A stretch of DNA of 64,000 nt from Malurus cyaneus samueli (Eukaryota > Chordata > Aves > Passeriformes > Maluridae). How positions within the stretch are numbered: position 1 is the stretch's first letter; every line of letters starts with the position of its first letter. Both the position numbers and the translations under genes were made by a program. The stretch is from assembly GCA_009741485.1 (NCBI GenBank), contig CM019216.1, positions 28,103,741-28,167,740 on the forward strand. Reading direction: 5' to 3'. Of this stretch, positions 52,562-64,000 are shown piece by piece. The notes beneath the pieces are model-generated. The model was not told the origin of the DNA. It made no database searches and saw only the letters and a list, made by a program, of their open reading frames with translations.

Positions 52562-53599
52562 GGCAGAATTACTGAGGGCAGAATATGGAGGTATGCATTG
52601 GAGAAAATGTGATGTAATAGTGGTCAAAACAGAGATGGAACAGAAACAGCAGCAGGAATATCAGGAAGACAAAATGCTAAGGTTGGGAGGAGACAATGAT
52701 CAGCCTTAGCTCTGCATGGAATTTAAAGGATAAGACTGGAGAAAACCTTTGGCTAAGATCAAAGACTTACATCTCTTGTGCTTAATAAATAGTTTATATC
52801 TACATAAAGAAGCTAAATTCCCGTTTCTTCTTTGGGCTGTTCCCGGTACATGACTGTAAACTGCATTCCAGAGATCTCTTGCACTCTTGGCTAAAGTAGA
52901 TGAAGATGATGAAATAGGTTTGGGATTGAGAAATACAGAGCAGTGACACTGCGTTGCAGTGATTCAAGGCTGTACTTTAGGCAATGGACAAACAGCAGCA
53001 TGTCTCCAACCTTTGGAATAGCAAGGAACTGGGAGATCTAAAAGGTGCTTTAAAATCACACTGAGCCCCACATCCCCTGGTCCAGTTTTGGTTTCTCTTA
53101 AGAGAATTTGATACTTTTGTGTGATAGACCATAGAGATCTAATGAACTATTAACAGGCTATCTATAGCTCTCTGTCCGTTAAATTTAAATCATCTCTCCC
53201 CCATAATGACACTTCAGTATCCTAAATATTCCTCTTTGAAAATTGAACTGTTCTGCAAGGACAGAACCTGAGATAATGAGCTGTCATCGAGCTATTACGT
53301 CAGGGTATTGGTTAAATGCAAAGGTTTTCAAAAGGCAAATCATGATGGACAGCAAGACAAAAAAAAATCCCCCAAGCTAACAACAGACCCTTAAGTTCTT
53401 TGTCAGGTTGACCTCTGGAGGTATTCGGTAGCAAAAGCAGGAAAAGCACTGGAGCCTTGGTCTCTGGCCAACCCTATAATTCCCAAAGTACAAGGATAGT
53501 GGTTTTCCAAGCAGGCCAGGCTTGTATGCTGTCCTCTCCTGTTACCATTGTGATTGATTGTATTCACCATGATCTTCTGCACAGCCAGCTCTCAACTTG

Positions 53600-53960
53600 A
53601 CAATTTCTCCCTCTTTCTACACTTGTTTCTCCTGGTCTGAATGTGAGCCATTTCCTTGTCTATGCTGAACCTGGTCCTTTTTTTCCAGTTTGTTTCTTCT
53701 AGTTTGTCAGGATAGCTTGGAAGTCTGATTCTGGCCTCCTATGATAGCTATTCCTTTGTTCTTGGGGTGAAGTCAGTCACAAATCTAATATTTTTCTGTT
53801 TGGTTACATAGAACAGTAGTGTGAGTGTTGAATATGACTGTGTTCCAGACAAACACTGCAGATCCTGCTTAATGAATACTTCAGGGGATATTTGTTACCA
53901 GTTTTAGCTGATTATGATTAGAATATTTTAGAATATGATTTTCTAAATAGCTTTTCTGCT
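53600..53960 (-). mobile_element. Probable ancient CR1-like LINE fragment, very diverged
   Basis: The plus strand has 'tttgtcaggatagcttggaa', 'gtctgattctggcctcc', 'cttggggtgaagtcagtcac' and, later, 'gttgaatatgactgtgttcc'. These blocks fall in the order seen in the complement of CR1 ORF2 in older amniote copies (compare 'ttgtcaagatcattttgaattctgatc', 'agcttggtgtcatc' and 'atattgaacaga'). Similarity is weak and from memory, so the call is tentative. Confidence 0.4.
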
Positions 53961-54419
53961 TATTCTGGACACTTTCTGGCGTGCCTCTTAACATGGCATG
54001 CTCCTAAACAAAACTGCTTAACTGAATGTATTTGGCATCTGCAGATGCTTTCCATAATATTCTAGACTGGCAACTGGTAGGTTGGTGCTAGGTACCAGGT
54101 GTTAGGGACTAAATAGTTGCAGAATTATCTTAGTTGTTCTTGCATATCTCGCTGTTTGCATTAAATTTTGTGTTTCTAATTTTGTCTTGTGTGCTTCCTG
54201 GAACTTAATCCCTGCAGGTTACACACTCAAATGGAGCTTTTCATTGATTCTTCCAGAAAATGAAACATTTATGACTTAGTTTAGTTGGTCAGTCTTTGAC
54301 TGCATTTCTCCTGAATTGGGCTTATTCTGCTTCTAGTGTTAGTATTATTTCTTAAATGCTTCCATGATTGCTGGACTCCTTTTGCTGCTTCCTTATTTTA
54401 TTCAAGGTTGAAGTGCTTT

Positions 54420-54515
54420 GGTTTGGTTATTTGGCATTGGGATTTTTTTTTGTTTTGATGTTTTTGGTGGGGTTTTTTTTTTTGTTGTTTGTTTGTTTTT
54501 TTTAATAGAAAGGTT
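54420..54515. repeat. T/G-rich low-complexity tract
   Basis: Runs of eight or more T are separated by G-containing steps such as TTGTTGTTTGTTTG. It is low-complexity intron sequence; the opposite strand gives a lysine-rich chance frame. Confidence 0.85.
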
Positions 54516-57500
54516 TTTGGCTTTTTTTTCTGCTTGGCTTCCTTGCCTTTTGAAAGATCACAAAGTTTATTAATGTTCACATTCTTAATTATTTCCTCTC
54601 TACTGGTGGGAAGCATAGTTCCTAAGATCCTTTGCTTGTTTCACTAGTGTCAGTGAAGTCTCAGAGTGCACTCCAGAGATTCTCCCTGCAGTATTCCCCT
54701 CTGAACTGGAAAAAACAAAACTTCTCATTATCTTCTAATGCAGCATAACTGAGGATTCTCAAGAGTGATAATTAAAAACACCAAAACAAGCAGAAAAACC
54801 AGCAACAACGAAAACACAGAAAAACCCCAACCAAGAAAAAAACTAAACAAAAAAAGCCCCTCACTAGGCTCAATCTTCCTAATTTGGTCTTCTGGAATAT
54901 GACCGTATCGTGATGCTGCTGAAGTGCTTTTCTCTTAATTAGAGACTTTCATCTGCTCTATTTCTACAGGCCTGACACTTGGAACAACCAGGAGCCTTTT
55001 TTTTCCAATTCTCACACTTCCCATCTCATTAGAATATTAATTATCTCCCACAGTTTTCATGAAGATGAAATCATAACTTTGATTATGAAATATAATCTTG
55101 CTGTTTCTCAAGTACCTCGTGCAGGTTTGTGTGATGGACTCTGTGTGTATGTTGGACAACAGAAAGGATCACTGTCTTTCTCAGAGCCTTTCCCTGGTTC
55201 TGTGGATAACAAGAAGCTTTGCTTTCATTTGCTGTTGTTTCTATCAACGTGTCTATAAACATTGTGCATTTTCTTCTGTATCTGAACAGAAATGCCTTTC
55301 TTCTTTCCACACAGTAGTAGAAAATGTGTGTTCAAATGAGCTTCTCTGGGCATTGCCTGTTTTGGTCACCTTATTTGCAGTGTTTACTGCAAGGGCTCTG
55401 ATGGGCATTGTATCCATGAGACTTCTAATATGTGGGCTGCTGTTTTACATTTTTCCCTGTTTTCTTTATCCTAGTTAAAATTTCTAGCTATTGGTAGTAT
55501 GGAAACTAAACTAAACACCCTAGGGTTTGAGGAAAGTTTATTTTCAGCTTTGATTTTCAATTATAATTTGTTAATGAATCAGTTTCTGACAAATTCTAAA
55601 ATAAAAAACTTAATATTTTTAAAACTCCCAAGAAAAAATACAAAGGAAGCCAAAATGAAAATACTACCTTTTTTTTTTTTTTTGCAATAAACACTATTGC
55701 TTTAATGTGCACAAGAGACAGGGAAAAAAACCGAAACGAATCCACATTTTAAATAATTGTGTTTTGCTGAAGAACAACATGGTATATTTGAAGTGCTGGG
55801 AATTCTTTCAGAACAGCAGAAAAAATATCAAGAACTGGTCAGGCTTTTATTGTACTAGATAGCTGTGTATATTTATCCAAAATTACTAGACCACATTACT
55901 TTTTGGGATAACTTGCTATACATTTTTCAAATTTCATTATTCACTGGACCAAAATACTGTCAAGAAATGATGTCAAAACTAAAAGTGTTACTTATATATT
56001 ATATTATTAAAGTGATAATTATATTGAAACAGGAACTGAGAAACTGTTGACACAAGTTAGTGTCAATATTGAATTGGAATTAAATAACAATAATAAATTT
56101 ATTCAGAGAAGCTCTAAATTTCTGAAAGTAGCTCTCCTTCCATCCATCTGCAAAATTAGATTCCACTCAAGAGAATGATCCCAGTCAGCAAAATCAGAGA
56201 CAACTCTGAGACAGCAAAATTTTCCGTAAATCCTTAAGTGCCACAGTATCAAAATCAAAATGTTTGCCTGTTAATTTTAAGTTTCTGGTGCTAACCCTTT
56301 TTCTGGTATCCTCAAGAAAATATTTTTAATGAACCTTTTAAAATAGCTTTCAGATTAATGGAAGTGCATGCATCTTGCTGAGTATTTTACATCTGCCCCC
56401 TTTGTGATGACCCTACAGAATATGCTTTTGAGGACCATTCCTCTGTGAATCGTATGTATTCTTGGACTCACATGCTTGCAATAAGACTTACACATCCTCA
56501 GAAGAGCAGTTGGGATGGTCTCTGAGATAAAGAAAAAAAGAGATTTAGCTGAAAAGGGTTGATGAAGACTCTTGGTGTTTGAGTGAAGTTACCAAATAAT
56601 GTTGGCTCAGAGAGTTCATGAGCAGATTCCCTAGAGATTTAGGAAACTTAGAACAGTTCCCTTGTTATGTCCCTTGTGTCCATGTTAAAAATTTTAGAAA
56701 CATTCAAAAATCCTCAGTTTGTTTCTTGACTAGATAGGGATTTTTTACTGTAGCCTTCCATTGGCAAGATTAGTAATCCTTGCTTTCAGTGATGTATAAA
56801 GCCTTGAAACAACACTAAAATAATTCAGGTAGGAAGTCCATTTTGTGAATCATAAAAATAGGCCTAGTTGTTTTTGTGTGTTGGAAGGTCTTTTCCAAGT
56901 ATATCTTTTAAGAAATCTTCAGTTATCAATGAACACAGAGTTCAAGATTCTGTTATAAAAAAGGATATGTCTAAACTGTACACCTAGTTAAAAGAAAATC
57001 ACAATCTATGAAATAAAAACTCTTTGCTAAATCAATATCTGGATAACAAACTCATACTATATTTTAAACAGTTCACAGAAAATTCACCTTATGCCTAGAT
57101 TAAAAACAAAATATTGACAGACTTTTTCATAATCAGCAACTGACAAATCATTCCCTCACAAAATCAAAAATAAGTGTGAATTTGCAAACTCTTATAAAGG
57201 AACAATTTTGCCATAGTAACTAGGGGAGAAGTCAAATGGATTTTCCTTTTCACTATTAATGCCCTTAACTATCTATATAATACTTCATAAGTTCACTACT
57301 TACTTAATTATTTCTGTATTTCTTGTTTGCAGATGTCAATCAGCACTGCTTTGCTCACAATGTAGCGACCACTTTAAAAAAAGTTTTTCAGACTAAGGGG
57401 TTTGTTTCAAAATAAAATCTTGAAGTATTCATTTTGTAGGAGAAAGAGTATGAAATGTCCTTATCTTCTAAACACAAAAGTAACGGGTAACCATTTATTT

Positions 57501-58334
57501 TCAGTTTGTATTGAATAAGCCCAGGTTGTTAGTTATCTAAATCTGAAAGCCTAGTGTTTGATAGAGCTCTGTAGACCCTTTTCCATGTTTTTTTGTTACT
57601 CAGAAATTTAATTAAGATATAAAATGACATTTTATATCTCATCATTAAATGAAAAAAACTAAATAAATACTGAATTGAGGGAGCAATCTAAGAGGCTTGT
57701 TCTAGCTCTTAAAGCTACGTGCCACTTCTTTACCTGAAATGGGAGTATTATGTATATATATATAAAAATTGTAATTTCTATGGAGTACTAGTCTTCATTT
57801 TAACTTTGGAGTGTTACAGTATGTTAATATTCAGTGCTTAGGAAATTTGCCAGCAGTGAACTGAAATCCAATTCAATTATATATTTTCAGTACAAAAGAA
57901 AACCTAAATTTCACAGCTTTGTGGTGCATTCTTCCCACAAACTGCACAAGTCAACCTGTCCTTGAACTGTGTAGATGGTAAAACACAGATCTTGTCCTGC
58001 AAGGATTTAAGTTCTTAACTGTTGGCATGTGAAGTGTGCTGGTTTGAGACTAAGAGATAATGAGCATTTTTGTGAAGCTTTCTTAGGCAATAGGTAGCTT
58101 TGAATTCTCTGCTTGCCACATGAACATGAGGGCTGTTTTCCAAGCCGCACTACTCATGTATTCTCTTTATGTGGTTAGTTAGCAGCTTGAACTAGAATGA
58201 TTTGAGCAGATGTTGTTTATACACTCAATTATTTTTCTGATAAAATGATAATATTTTTTTTCCTGTGTGCAGAAGCACTTTCCTGATTAACACTATCACA
58301 TATCACATCTATAACAGCAGCTCACCATAGAGAT

Positions 58335-59610
58335 TGTCCAAGCAGCCAGGGCTCAGGTCAGGAAAGCTAAAGCTTTTATATAATTCAATCTGGCTGGGGA
58401 CATCAAGGGCAGCAGGGGAAATGCCTATAGGTGTGTCAGTAATAAAAGACTAGAGAAAACATGGGCCTGCTCCAGAAGGAAACAGGAGGTCTGATTACCT
58501 GGAATATGAAGGCTGAGGTACTGAATTGCTTTTTTCCCTCAGTCTTCACTGACAAGTGTTCCAGCCACGCTGCCCAGACTGCTGGGGGAACGAGAAGCTG
58601 CCCACTGTAGCAGAGCAGGCTTGAGACCATCTGAGGACCATGGAGGTGCACAGGTCTCTGGGGCCTGACGAGGTGCATCTGTGACTCCTGAGGAGATTGG
58701 TAGATGAAGTGGCTAAGCCACTATCCATCACATTTGTGAAGTTGTGGCAGTCTGGTGAGACTCCCACTGCCTGGAAAAGTGGAAACATAACCCTCATTTT
58801 TAAAAAGAGAAAAAAGGGAGATTTTCAGAACTACAGGCCAGTCAGCCTGACCTTTGTTCCCAGTAAGATCCTAGAGCAGATCCTCCTGGAAGCTATGCTA
58901 AGGCATGTGGAAAGTAAGGAGTGATTGGCGACAGCCCACGTGGCTTCACTAAGGGCAAATAATGCCTGAAAAATTTGGTGGCCTTCTACAGGAAGGTTGC
59001 AACATCAGGGAACAGTGACATCAGCTACCTGGACATGTGCAAAGAATTTGACACTCTCCCATATGGCATCCTTGCCTTTAAACTGGAGAGATAGGGGTTT
59101 TGTCAACTTACCACAACTACAGACTGGGGGCAGAGTGAATTCTGCCCCTCTACTCCACTGTGGTGAGGCCATACCTGGAGTGCTGCATCTGGGCTCCCAA
59201 CATATGAAGGACATGGACCTGTTGGAGTGAGTCCAGAGAAGGCTGCAAAGGTGGTCAGAGGATGGAAGCACCTCTCCTATGAAAACAAAGAGAGTTAGGG
59301 TTGTTCAACCTGAAGAAGAGAAAGCTCTGACAAGGTCTTATGGTCGCTCCTCAGTGTCTAAAGGATGACTACAAAAAACCTGCAGAAGGACTTTTTTCCA
59401 GAGACTGTAGTGATAGGACAAAGGAAAATGACTTCAGACTGAAAAGGAGTATATTAAAATAAGATACTAGGAATAACTTCTTGACTGTGAATGTGATGAG
59501 ACACTGGAACAGGTGGAGCAACCTGGTCTAGTGGAAGGTGTCCCTGCCCATGGCAGGATGATTGGATCTTCAAGGTCTCTCCCAACCCCAACCATTCTAT
59601 GATTCTATGG
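58335..59610 (+). mobile_element. CR1 LINE, 5'-truncated with two internal deletions
   Basis: This is a retrotransposon copy in the same orientation as RIMS1. Early parts translate in pieces to CR1 ORF2 wording (KAKAL, NLAGDIKGS). The frame at 58697-58924 encodes [39 protein letters not shown] and [14 protein letters not shown], which is the N-terminal part of the reverse transcriptase. Around 59080-59125 the copy jumps from the 'KLER-GF' region to 'ILPLYSALVRPHLEYC', losing the catalytic centre. A second, smaller deletion near 59514 joins 'actggaacaggt' to 'gagcaacctggtctagtgg'. The 3' end is classic: CCAACCCCAACCATTCTATG followed by another ATTCTATG. The copy is inactive. A full-length CR1 is about 4.5 kb. 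Confidence 0.95.
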
Positions 59611-62600
59611 GTTAATTAGAGAGATGTAGTCTGACTGCTCCATTTGCAGAGTAATTTTAGATGTACTTTCTGAAGAATGTTTTTCTAAGTGTCTTGGTTA
59701 CCTGATAGAACTTCTGTATTAATTAGCAGCTACATGCCACTATTGGTCAGTTAAGTTCCTAACATGGGCTGACTGACTCTTACCATCAGATTCTGCTTCT
59801 TGTCTCAAGTAACTGCTGCAAATCCAGTGCATATGCATTTGAGCAAATTGCTGAAGCACACATTCTTTGTTGAATATTAGTAATCTCTAAATATGGTCTG
59901 TATGGATTTGGGAAATCATCTAGGGATATTTTATCTCCACTGTTCAAGACTCTGGAAATCAGCAGGAATGGTCATACACAAACTGTCATATTTTGTGCCT
60001 GTTTTGACTTTGCAAGAGACAAGGCTGGTGTTTCCAGCACTTCTCAGCTTTTCAGAATCACTTGAAATCACAGTACACCTGCTTTTGGTATGAATAGTGC
60101 TGCTGAAGATGAAGTATTTTAGAGAAGATGTTTTGCTGACATGAGTTTAGCTTTCCATTTGTTTTGAAAGCACACAAGTTGCATATATAAGAACAATGAC
60201 AATTTATTAAGTTTTACTCCCTATCTTGAATTTTGATTGAAGGCAGCAAAAGTCTTAATGAAAAAAGCTCAACACATTTGTGTCTTGTAATTTATTATTG
60301 TGTCCATGTGCATCCAAGAGTAAAGTAATTGAGCATCAGTATGTTAATTGGAAAAACATTTCATTGCTCTCAGGATACAACTTATGAATTATCCCCTTAA
60401 GAAAAAAAGGTTTTGCAAATATATACTTTGTTTCACTCAGTTGGTCTTAGGGAAATCGTACATTAAAACTGCAAATGCATTTTTAATAGTATGTTTTAGA
60501 AATACATCAGTAATGCACAAAAAATAATGATACAGTATATGTGTATTTTCATGGGGGGTTATTATTTTTAAGCTGTTCATGGTTTTAGAGAATGGTTTAA
60601 AAAGTATTTAAAAGCAGTTTAAGCCTGGAAGGCAATTATTTGCGCCTCATAAAAGTAGTTTTTTCCTCTCTATCATGTCTTAAATTTTTCTTATTCTGCT
60701 AGTTCTTCTATCTATGAAGAGTGTTTTCTGTGTGTAGGGATTTATGTTTTCAATTTTGATGGGTGCTTTTTTGAGAAAAACTGGAATTTTGAAGCTATGC
60801 TCATAGTAACTTTTTGCATGTTATTTACCTATCTCTGTAATGCTAGTGCAGTGAAGTTATTTTGTGCAATTAAACAATCAGTGAGTTCTGGAGTATGGCA
60901 GTTCTAGAACAGCAAAAATAGGCATTAGGCAAAGCAGCAGCAATAGCATAGGATGATCAAGGAGAAATTACTTTTAAAGATGTAAGAGTGTACTGAAATG
61001 CAGATGTCTCTAGTGTCAGTGTTGCTGGCATAAAATATTTTTAAGCTCCCTTCATTTGTGTTTTAACTTTTATGTTCTATTTGATGAGTGTTTATGAATA
61101 CATTAACTGACATTTTCCATGTATAACCTTTTCTATGATTATAAATTCTCCCAGAAGTTTGTTTGCCAGTGGTCTGTATCATAATGAATTTGAATGGGAT
61201 TTTTAAAATTAAGTCTTTTTTTAAGATTGTGCACTTTTCTCTCCCCAATTCATCCATTTTTCAACTTTTAAAGTATTCACCAAATTGTAAACTTAGCAAT
61301 TTCAGTGACTTTCAGTCACACCAAAAAATGTTTGATTTGATAGCTAATCTTATAGCTTCTGACATGTCATTCGTGTTTCAGCTCAGTAGAGCTGTATCTG
61401 CAGTGCAGTTGCTTCTCTCAACTCCTGAGAGCAGAGGGTGAGAGTATTGGCGTCATGGCCAACTGCTGTGGCTGTAGCCAGTGGCTTGGAATTTAGCCAA
61501 GCATGGGACAAAGAGAAGGGGGAGAGGGACAGACACCTTGAGGTGTCACAACAGGGGAGAGCTGATCGTTGGTATTACTGTTGAGTCCATCACTGAAACT
61601 TGGAGAGCTCTGTACCACAAATTCAAGCTTAGTGCCAGCACTGCAGGTGTCAGTGTAGTTTCTGGGTTTGTTGTTGTTCTTGTTGTAATTTTAAAGTTTA
61701 TAAAGTCACAAGGAAGGATGCTAAAAATAAAACTGAAAGATCTTTAATGTGATTTAATGTGTTTTCCAAACTTGCAGATCTGCAGTAGCTAATGAAACCA
61801 CAAACTGCCTCGTGGTTATGCATATGATAGTAATATGCTGTTTAAAAATAAACCTGTGCATATGACCATGTAGATGGTAAGCTATTAAAGATTTTAGGGG
61901 TTATAGGGAATGTTACAATTTGTATTTCATAAGCAACATCCAAATATTTGTAGAGAAAGAAGAAAAAAAATCTCTTAATGTAGAGATATCTTTTTCTCCC
62001 TTGCATGCTTTGTTTGGGCTTCTATTAGATCACTACTCTTACTAGAACACGGGCATCTAAAATAGTATAGAGATCTGTTTTATAAAGTAAGGAATTGAAC
62101 ATATATAGCCTAAAGTGCCCTCCTTGTCCTGATAGGCTAATGGCTTCCACACCACTGTAATTCATGGGCTTATTCTTGGTGTACACCGCATATAAATTTG
62201 TCCCAAGTGAAGGAGCAGATTGCAGCCTTGTACCTGCTGTTGGTGCTATTTGCTCTATTTGTGTGGCCGTTCTCTCTGGTACTCTGTTACCAGCCCTGTG
62301 CCTCCCCTCTGTACGGTACCTGTTGTCACAGCATTGATCTTTGCAGGTCCTAGAGCATGGTTGATTGTTCTGTCCTTAACTACAGCTCAGTGCCTATTTT
62401 GTGGATTATTCTCTCTCGTGTCGTCATTAGCTGTAGTCCTGTGTGTCCATTATGGAGATGGTGGGGAGGAGGAGAGCTCTGAATTTGATGCTTTGGGGTC
62501 CATTCTTGGACTGGGCAAGGATAAAAATAGACAGTGTGCACAACCAATTCTAAGGTGCAATTCATGAAAAAGCAGATGTCCAAATAAATGCATTATTTTA

Positions 62601-62712
62601 GTGATTTAATTTTTATATTAATACACTATATTGTTTTCAAATTGATATATTGATTTGAATCATAATAAGGGGTTTGCATTTGCTTCATCAAATTATTGCA
62701 CTTTAAAATTCA

Positions 62713-62718
62713 TGCATG
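62713..62718 (+). promoter_or_regulatory. TGCATG motif upstream of the 68-nt exon (RBFOX-type)
   Basis: TGCATG lies 72 bases upstream of the exon at 62790. RBFOX sites upstream of an exon usually favour skipping or alternative choice. A single hexamer is weak evidence; function is inferred from position. Confidence 0.3.
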
Positions 62719-62789
62719 CAGAATTAATCATCCATACATCTTTCTCAGTTTGAGAGATTACACATTTCTTTCTATTCATATTCTTCCAG

Positions 62790-62857
62790 GTGACTTGGAT
62801 TATTACTGGCTGGATCCTGCCACGTGGCACAGCAGGGAGGCATCCCCTATTAGTTCG
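62790..62857 (+). CDS. RIMS1: RIM1 68-nt exon before the PDZ domain
   Basis: The acceptor TATTCTTCCAG precedes GTGACTTGGATTATTACTGG. With the G from 33706 it reads GDLDYYWLDPATWHSREA, then SPISS, matching the RIM1 segment between the acidic SVSEKG stretch and the PDZ domain. As I remember them, RIM2 isoforms have an unrelated sequence here, so this exon is the best evidence for RIMS1. It starts in phase 1 and ends in phase 0 before GTAAGA. Because 68 is not a multiple of three, simple skipping would shift the frame, so any alternative must supply another exon of the same phase. Confidence 0.96.
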
Positions 62858-63569
62858 GTAAGAGAAAAATAGAGGTTCATAAGTATAAACTAAAATGTTT
62901 GCTGATTATTTCAGTTCAGCATAGATACTTGGCTGCAAAGAAATACTCTATACAAATCATATAAAAAATCTGTTTTAGAAGACCATGGAAATGGCAATCA
63001 GAAAAAAGGTTTAATCAAAACACATATTTGTAAAATTGCCTGAATTTTAACTTGAATTTAATTCCTTTATAGACATAACACTAGATTTCACTATGACCCA
63101 CAAAAAAAACAGTTGTGAGTGTAATGTTGCTCTGGGAAAAATTAGTGATTTTGTTTTAAGACTTGGAGTTGGAAAGTATAATTTCTATTTTATTATATGA
63201 TGAACCCTCATATGGTAGACGTGCATAATGTCTATTATTCTACAGATCAGAATTTCTGAATGTGCTTTTTTTTAATTTTATTACCTAAGGTGTGTTTAAA
63301 ATATTCAATTGCATTGAAAATTGAAATGTATTGTAATTCTATCTGTAGACTTAGTGCTGAGGTTTTCTTACAAGAGGCATAAATGTTTAATAAAGTCAGG
63401 GTCGAACAGATACAATCATAGAAAGCTCAGGTGAAATGTGTAACATATCTGAAGGATGTTTGTCACTACTGTGACATGATGCTGCAGAAATTTTATTGAT
63501 TCATACAGGTGCATCTAAACACTGGAACATGGTCTCACTTCTTTAATTGCACTGGTTGTTTTCTAACAG
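62858..63569 (+). other. RIMS1: RIMS1 intron before the first PDZ exon
   Basis: A 712-base AT-rich intron with donor GTAAGA and acceptor GTTTTCTAACAG. The acceptor is preceded by a T-rich tract. I see no repeat or further exon. Confidence 0.9.
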
Positions 63570-63680
63570 CATCCCGTAACGTGGCAGCCTTCCAAAGAGG
63601 GAGATCGCTTAATTGGGCGTGTTATTCTTAACAAGAGAACAACCATGCCTAAAGAATCAGGTGCATTACTGGGGCTAAAA
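63570..63680 (+). CDS. RIMS1: RIM1 exon: start of the PDZ domain
   Basis: This exon of 37 whole codons (phase 0 to 0) encodes HPVTWQPSKEGDRLIGRVIL, NKRTTMPKESG and ALLGLK before a GTAAGT donor. It is the first strand of the RIM1 PDZ domain. The carboxylate-binding loop (the GLGF-equivalent LLGLK followed by VVGG in the family) is cut by the following intron, so the binding groove is completed outside the window. The RIM PDZ binds the C-termini of N- and P/Q-type calcium channels and ELKS, tethering channels at release sites. The TTMPKESG wording is that of RIM1; the RIM2 equivalent, as I recall it, is LKDGSVPRDSG. Confidence 0.97.
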
Positions 63681-64000
63681 GTAAGTATTACATGATTTGT
63701 GTGCTAAAAATGAAAAGGAAGTTCCACTGTCCTTAGCTACAGAGGTCTAATACGTTAAATCAGAAGACTCTCCAACCATATGGTCTTTTGACAAAAGATG
63801 TATTCTTACCTTTTAGTAAGTTTTGAAAGTTATACAGATAAATGATGACTATAAATACATTTACTCCTAACCTACAGTCTTCAGTCGTCCATGACAAAGG
63901 GGCTGAACCATTTTGATCAAAAATGGTATGTTTATTCAGCTTCCTGTCTGCGAGACATATACTGCACATGGCAATGCGCTAATGGAGTCCTGCCTTTTCT
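63681..64000 (+). other. RIMS1: RIMS1 intron after the first PDZ exon (partial)
   Basis: Start of the next intron, with donor GTAAGT. It runs off the window and nothing else is recognisable in its 320 bases. Confidence 0.85.

Larger units (their letters stand above)
33707..62789 (+). other. RIMS1: Large RIMS1 intron between linker exon and 68-nt exon
   Basis: About 29 kb of AT-rich intron. It holds five CR1-type fragments, a TA/TG microsatellite, a perfect 88-bp tandem duplication, a TGAGG minisatellite, an 8-bp repeat near 52535, T/G-rich homopolymer runs near 54430-54510, and a coding-like minus-strand relic at 46740-47290. I looked for, and did not notice, the alternative linker exon typical of RIM2 (encoding residues such as EEDLEWSEPQIKDSG). 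The stretches between the listed repeats show nothing I can name. Confidence 0.75.

Noticed and set aside
55098..55478. 126-codon plus-strand frame with a hydrophobic C-terminal part
   Set aside because: Hydrophobicity follows from T-rich sequence; no family, start context or conservation evidence.
62220..62567. 115-codon plus-strand frame ahead of the 68-nt exon
   Set aside because: The sequence is Cys/Leu-rich with no family match and lacks splice sites that would join it in phase.
1..64000. Possible CRISPR array, prophage, operon or tRNA gene
   Set aside because: No spaced identical repeats, no bacterial gene structure, and no tRNA box A/B pair was recognised; the window is vertebrate intron and exon sequence.

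Overview
The window is a piece of a vertebrate chromosome, almost certainly from a bird. It is AT-rich, about 98% intronic, and carries several chicken-repeat-1 (CR1) LINE fragments, some with the diagnostic 3' end that repeats ATTCTATG. No prokaryotic gene organisation is present. Which bird it is cannot be told from the sequence.

The only gene I can support is a plus-strand segment of RIMS1, which encodes the presynaptic active-zone scaffold RIM1. Six coding segments are visible. They are a zinc-finger exon (1999-2212), a 12-nt microexon encoding EDKV (3788-3799), an exon completing the zinc finger and carrying the SGAWFF Rab3-contact motif (30295-30634), a large linker exon (32835-33706), a 68-nt exon (62790-62857), and the first PDZ exon (63570-63680). 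The first exon(s) lie upstream of the window, and the rest of the PDZ domain and both C2 domains lie downstream. Reading phases agree across every junction except one. Exon 30295-30634 is one base short near 30420, so the reading frame breaks there; both flanking frames match RIM1 closely. RIMS1 rather than RIMS2 is called because of the DLDYYWLDPATWHS exon and the NKRTTMPKESGALLGLK version of the PDZ start.

The rest is intron: about 26.5 kb between the microexon and the third segment, and about 29 kb between the linker exon and the 68-nt exon. These introns hold seven CR1-like fragments. The largest, 58335-59610, is 5'-truncated and has two internal deletions. They also hold microsatellites, a perfect 2 x 88-bp tandem duplication (41126-41301), and two minus-strand stretches that look like decayed coding sequence and that I could not identify (21651-22115 and 46740-47290). 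TGCATG (RBFOX-type) and TGC (SRRM4-type) motifs sit close to the microexon and the 68-nt exon, which fits regulated neuronal splicing.

I found no CRISPR array, RNA gene, operon or clearly new biological system. The best follow-ups are the microexon and its motifs, the one-base frame break in an otherwise conserved coding exon, and the two unidentified coding-like relics.
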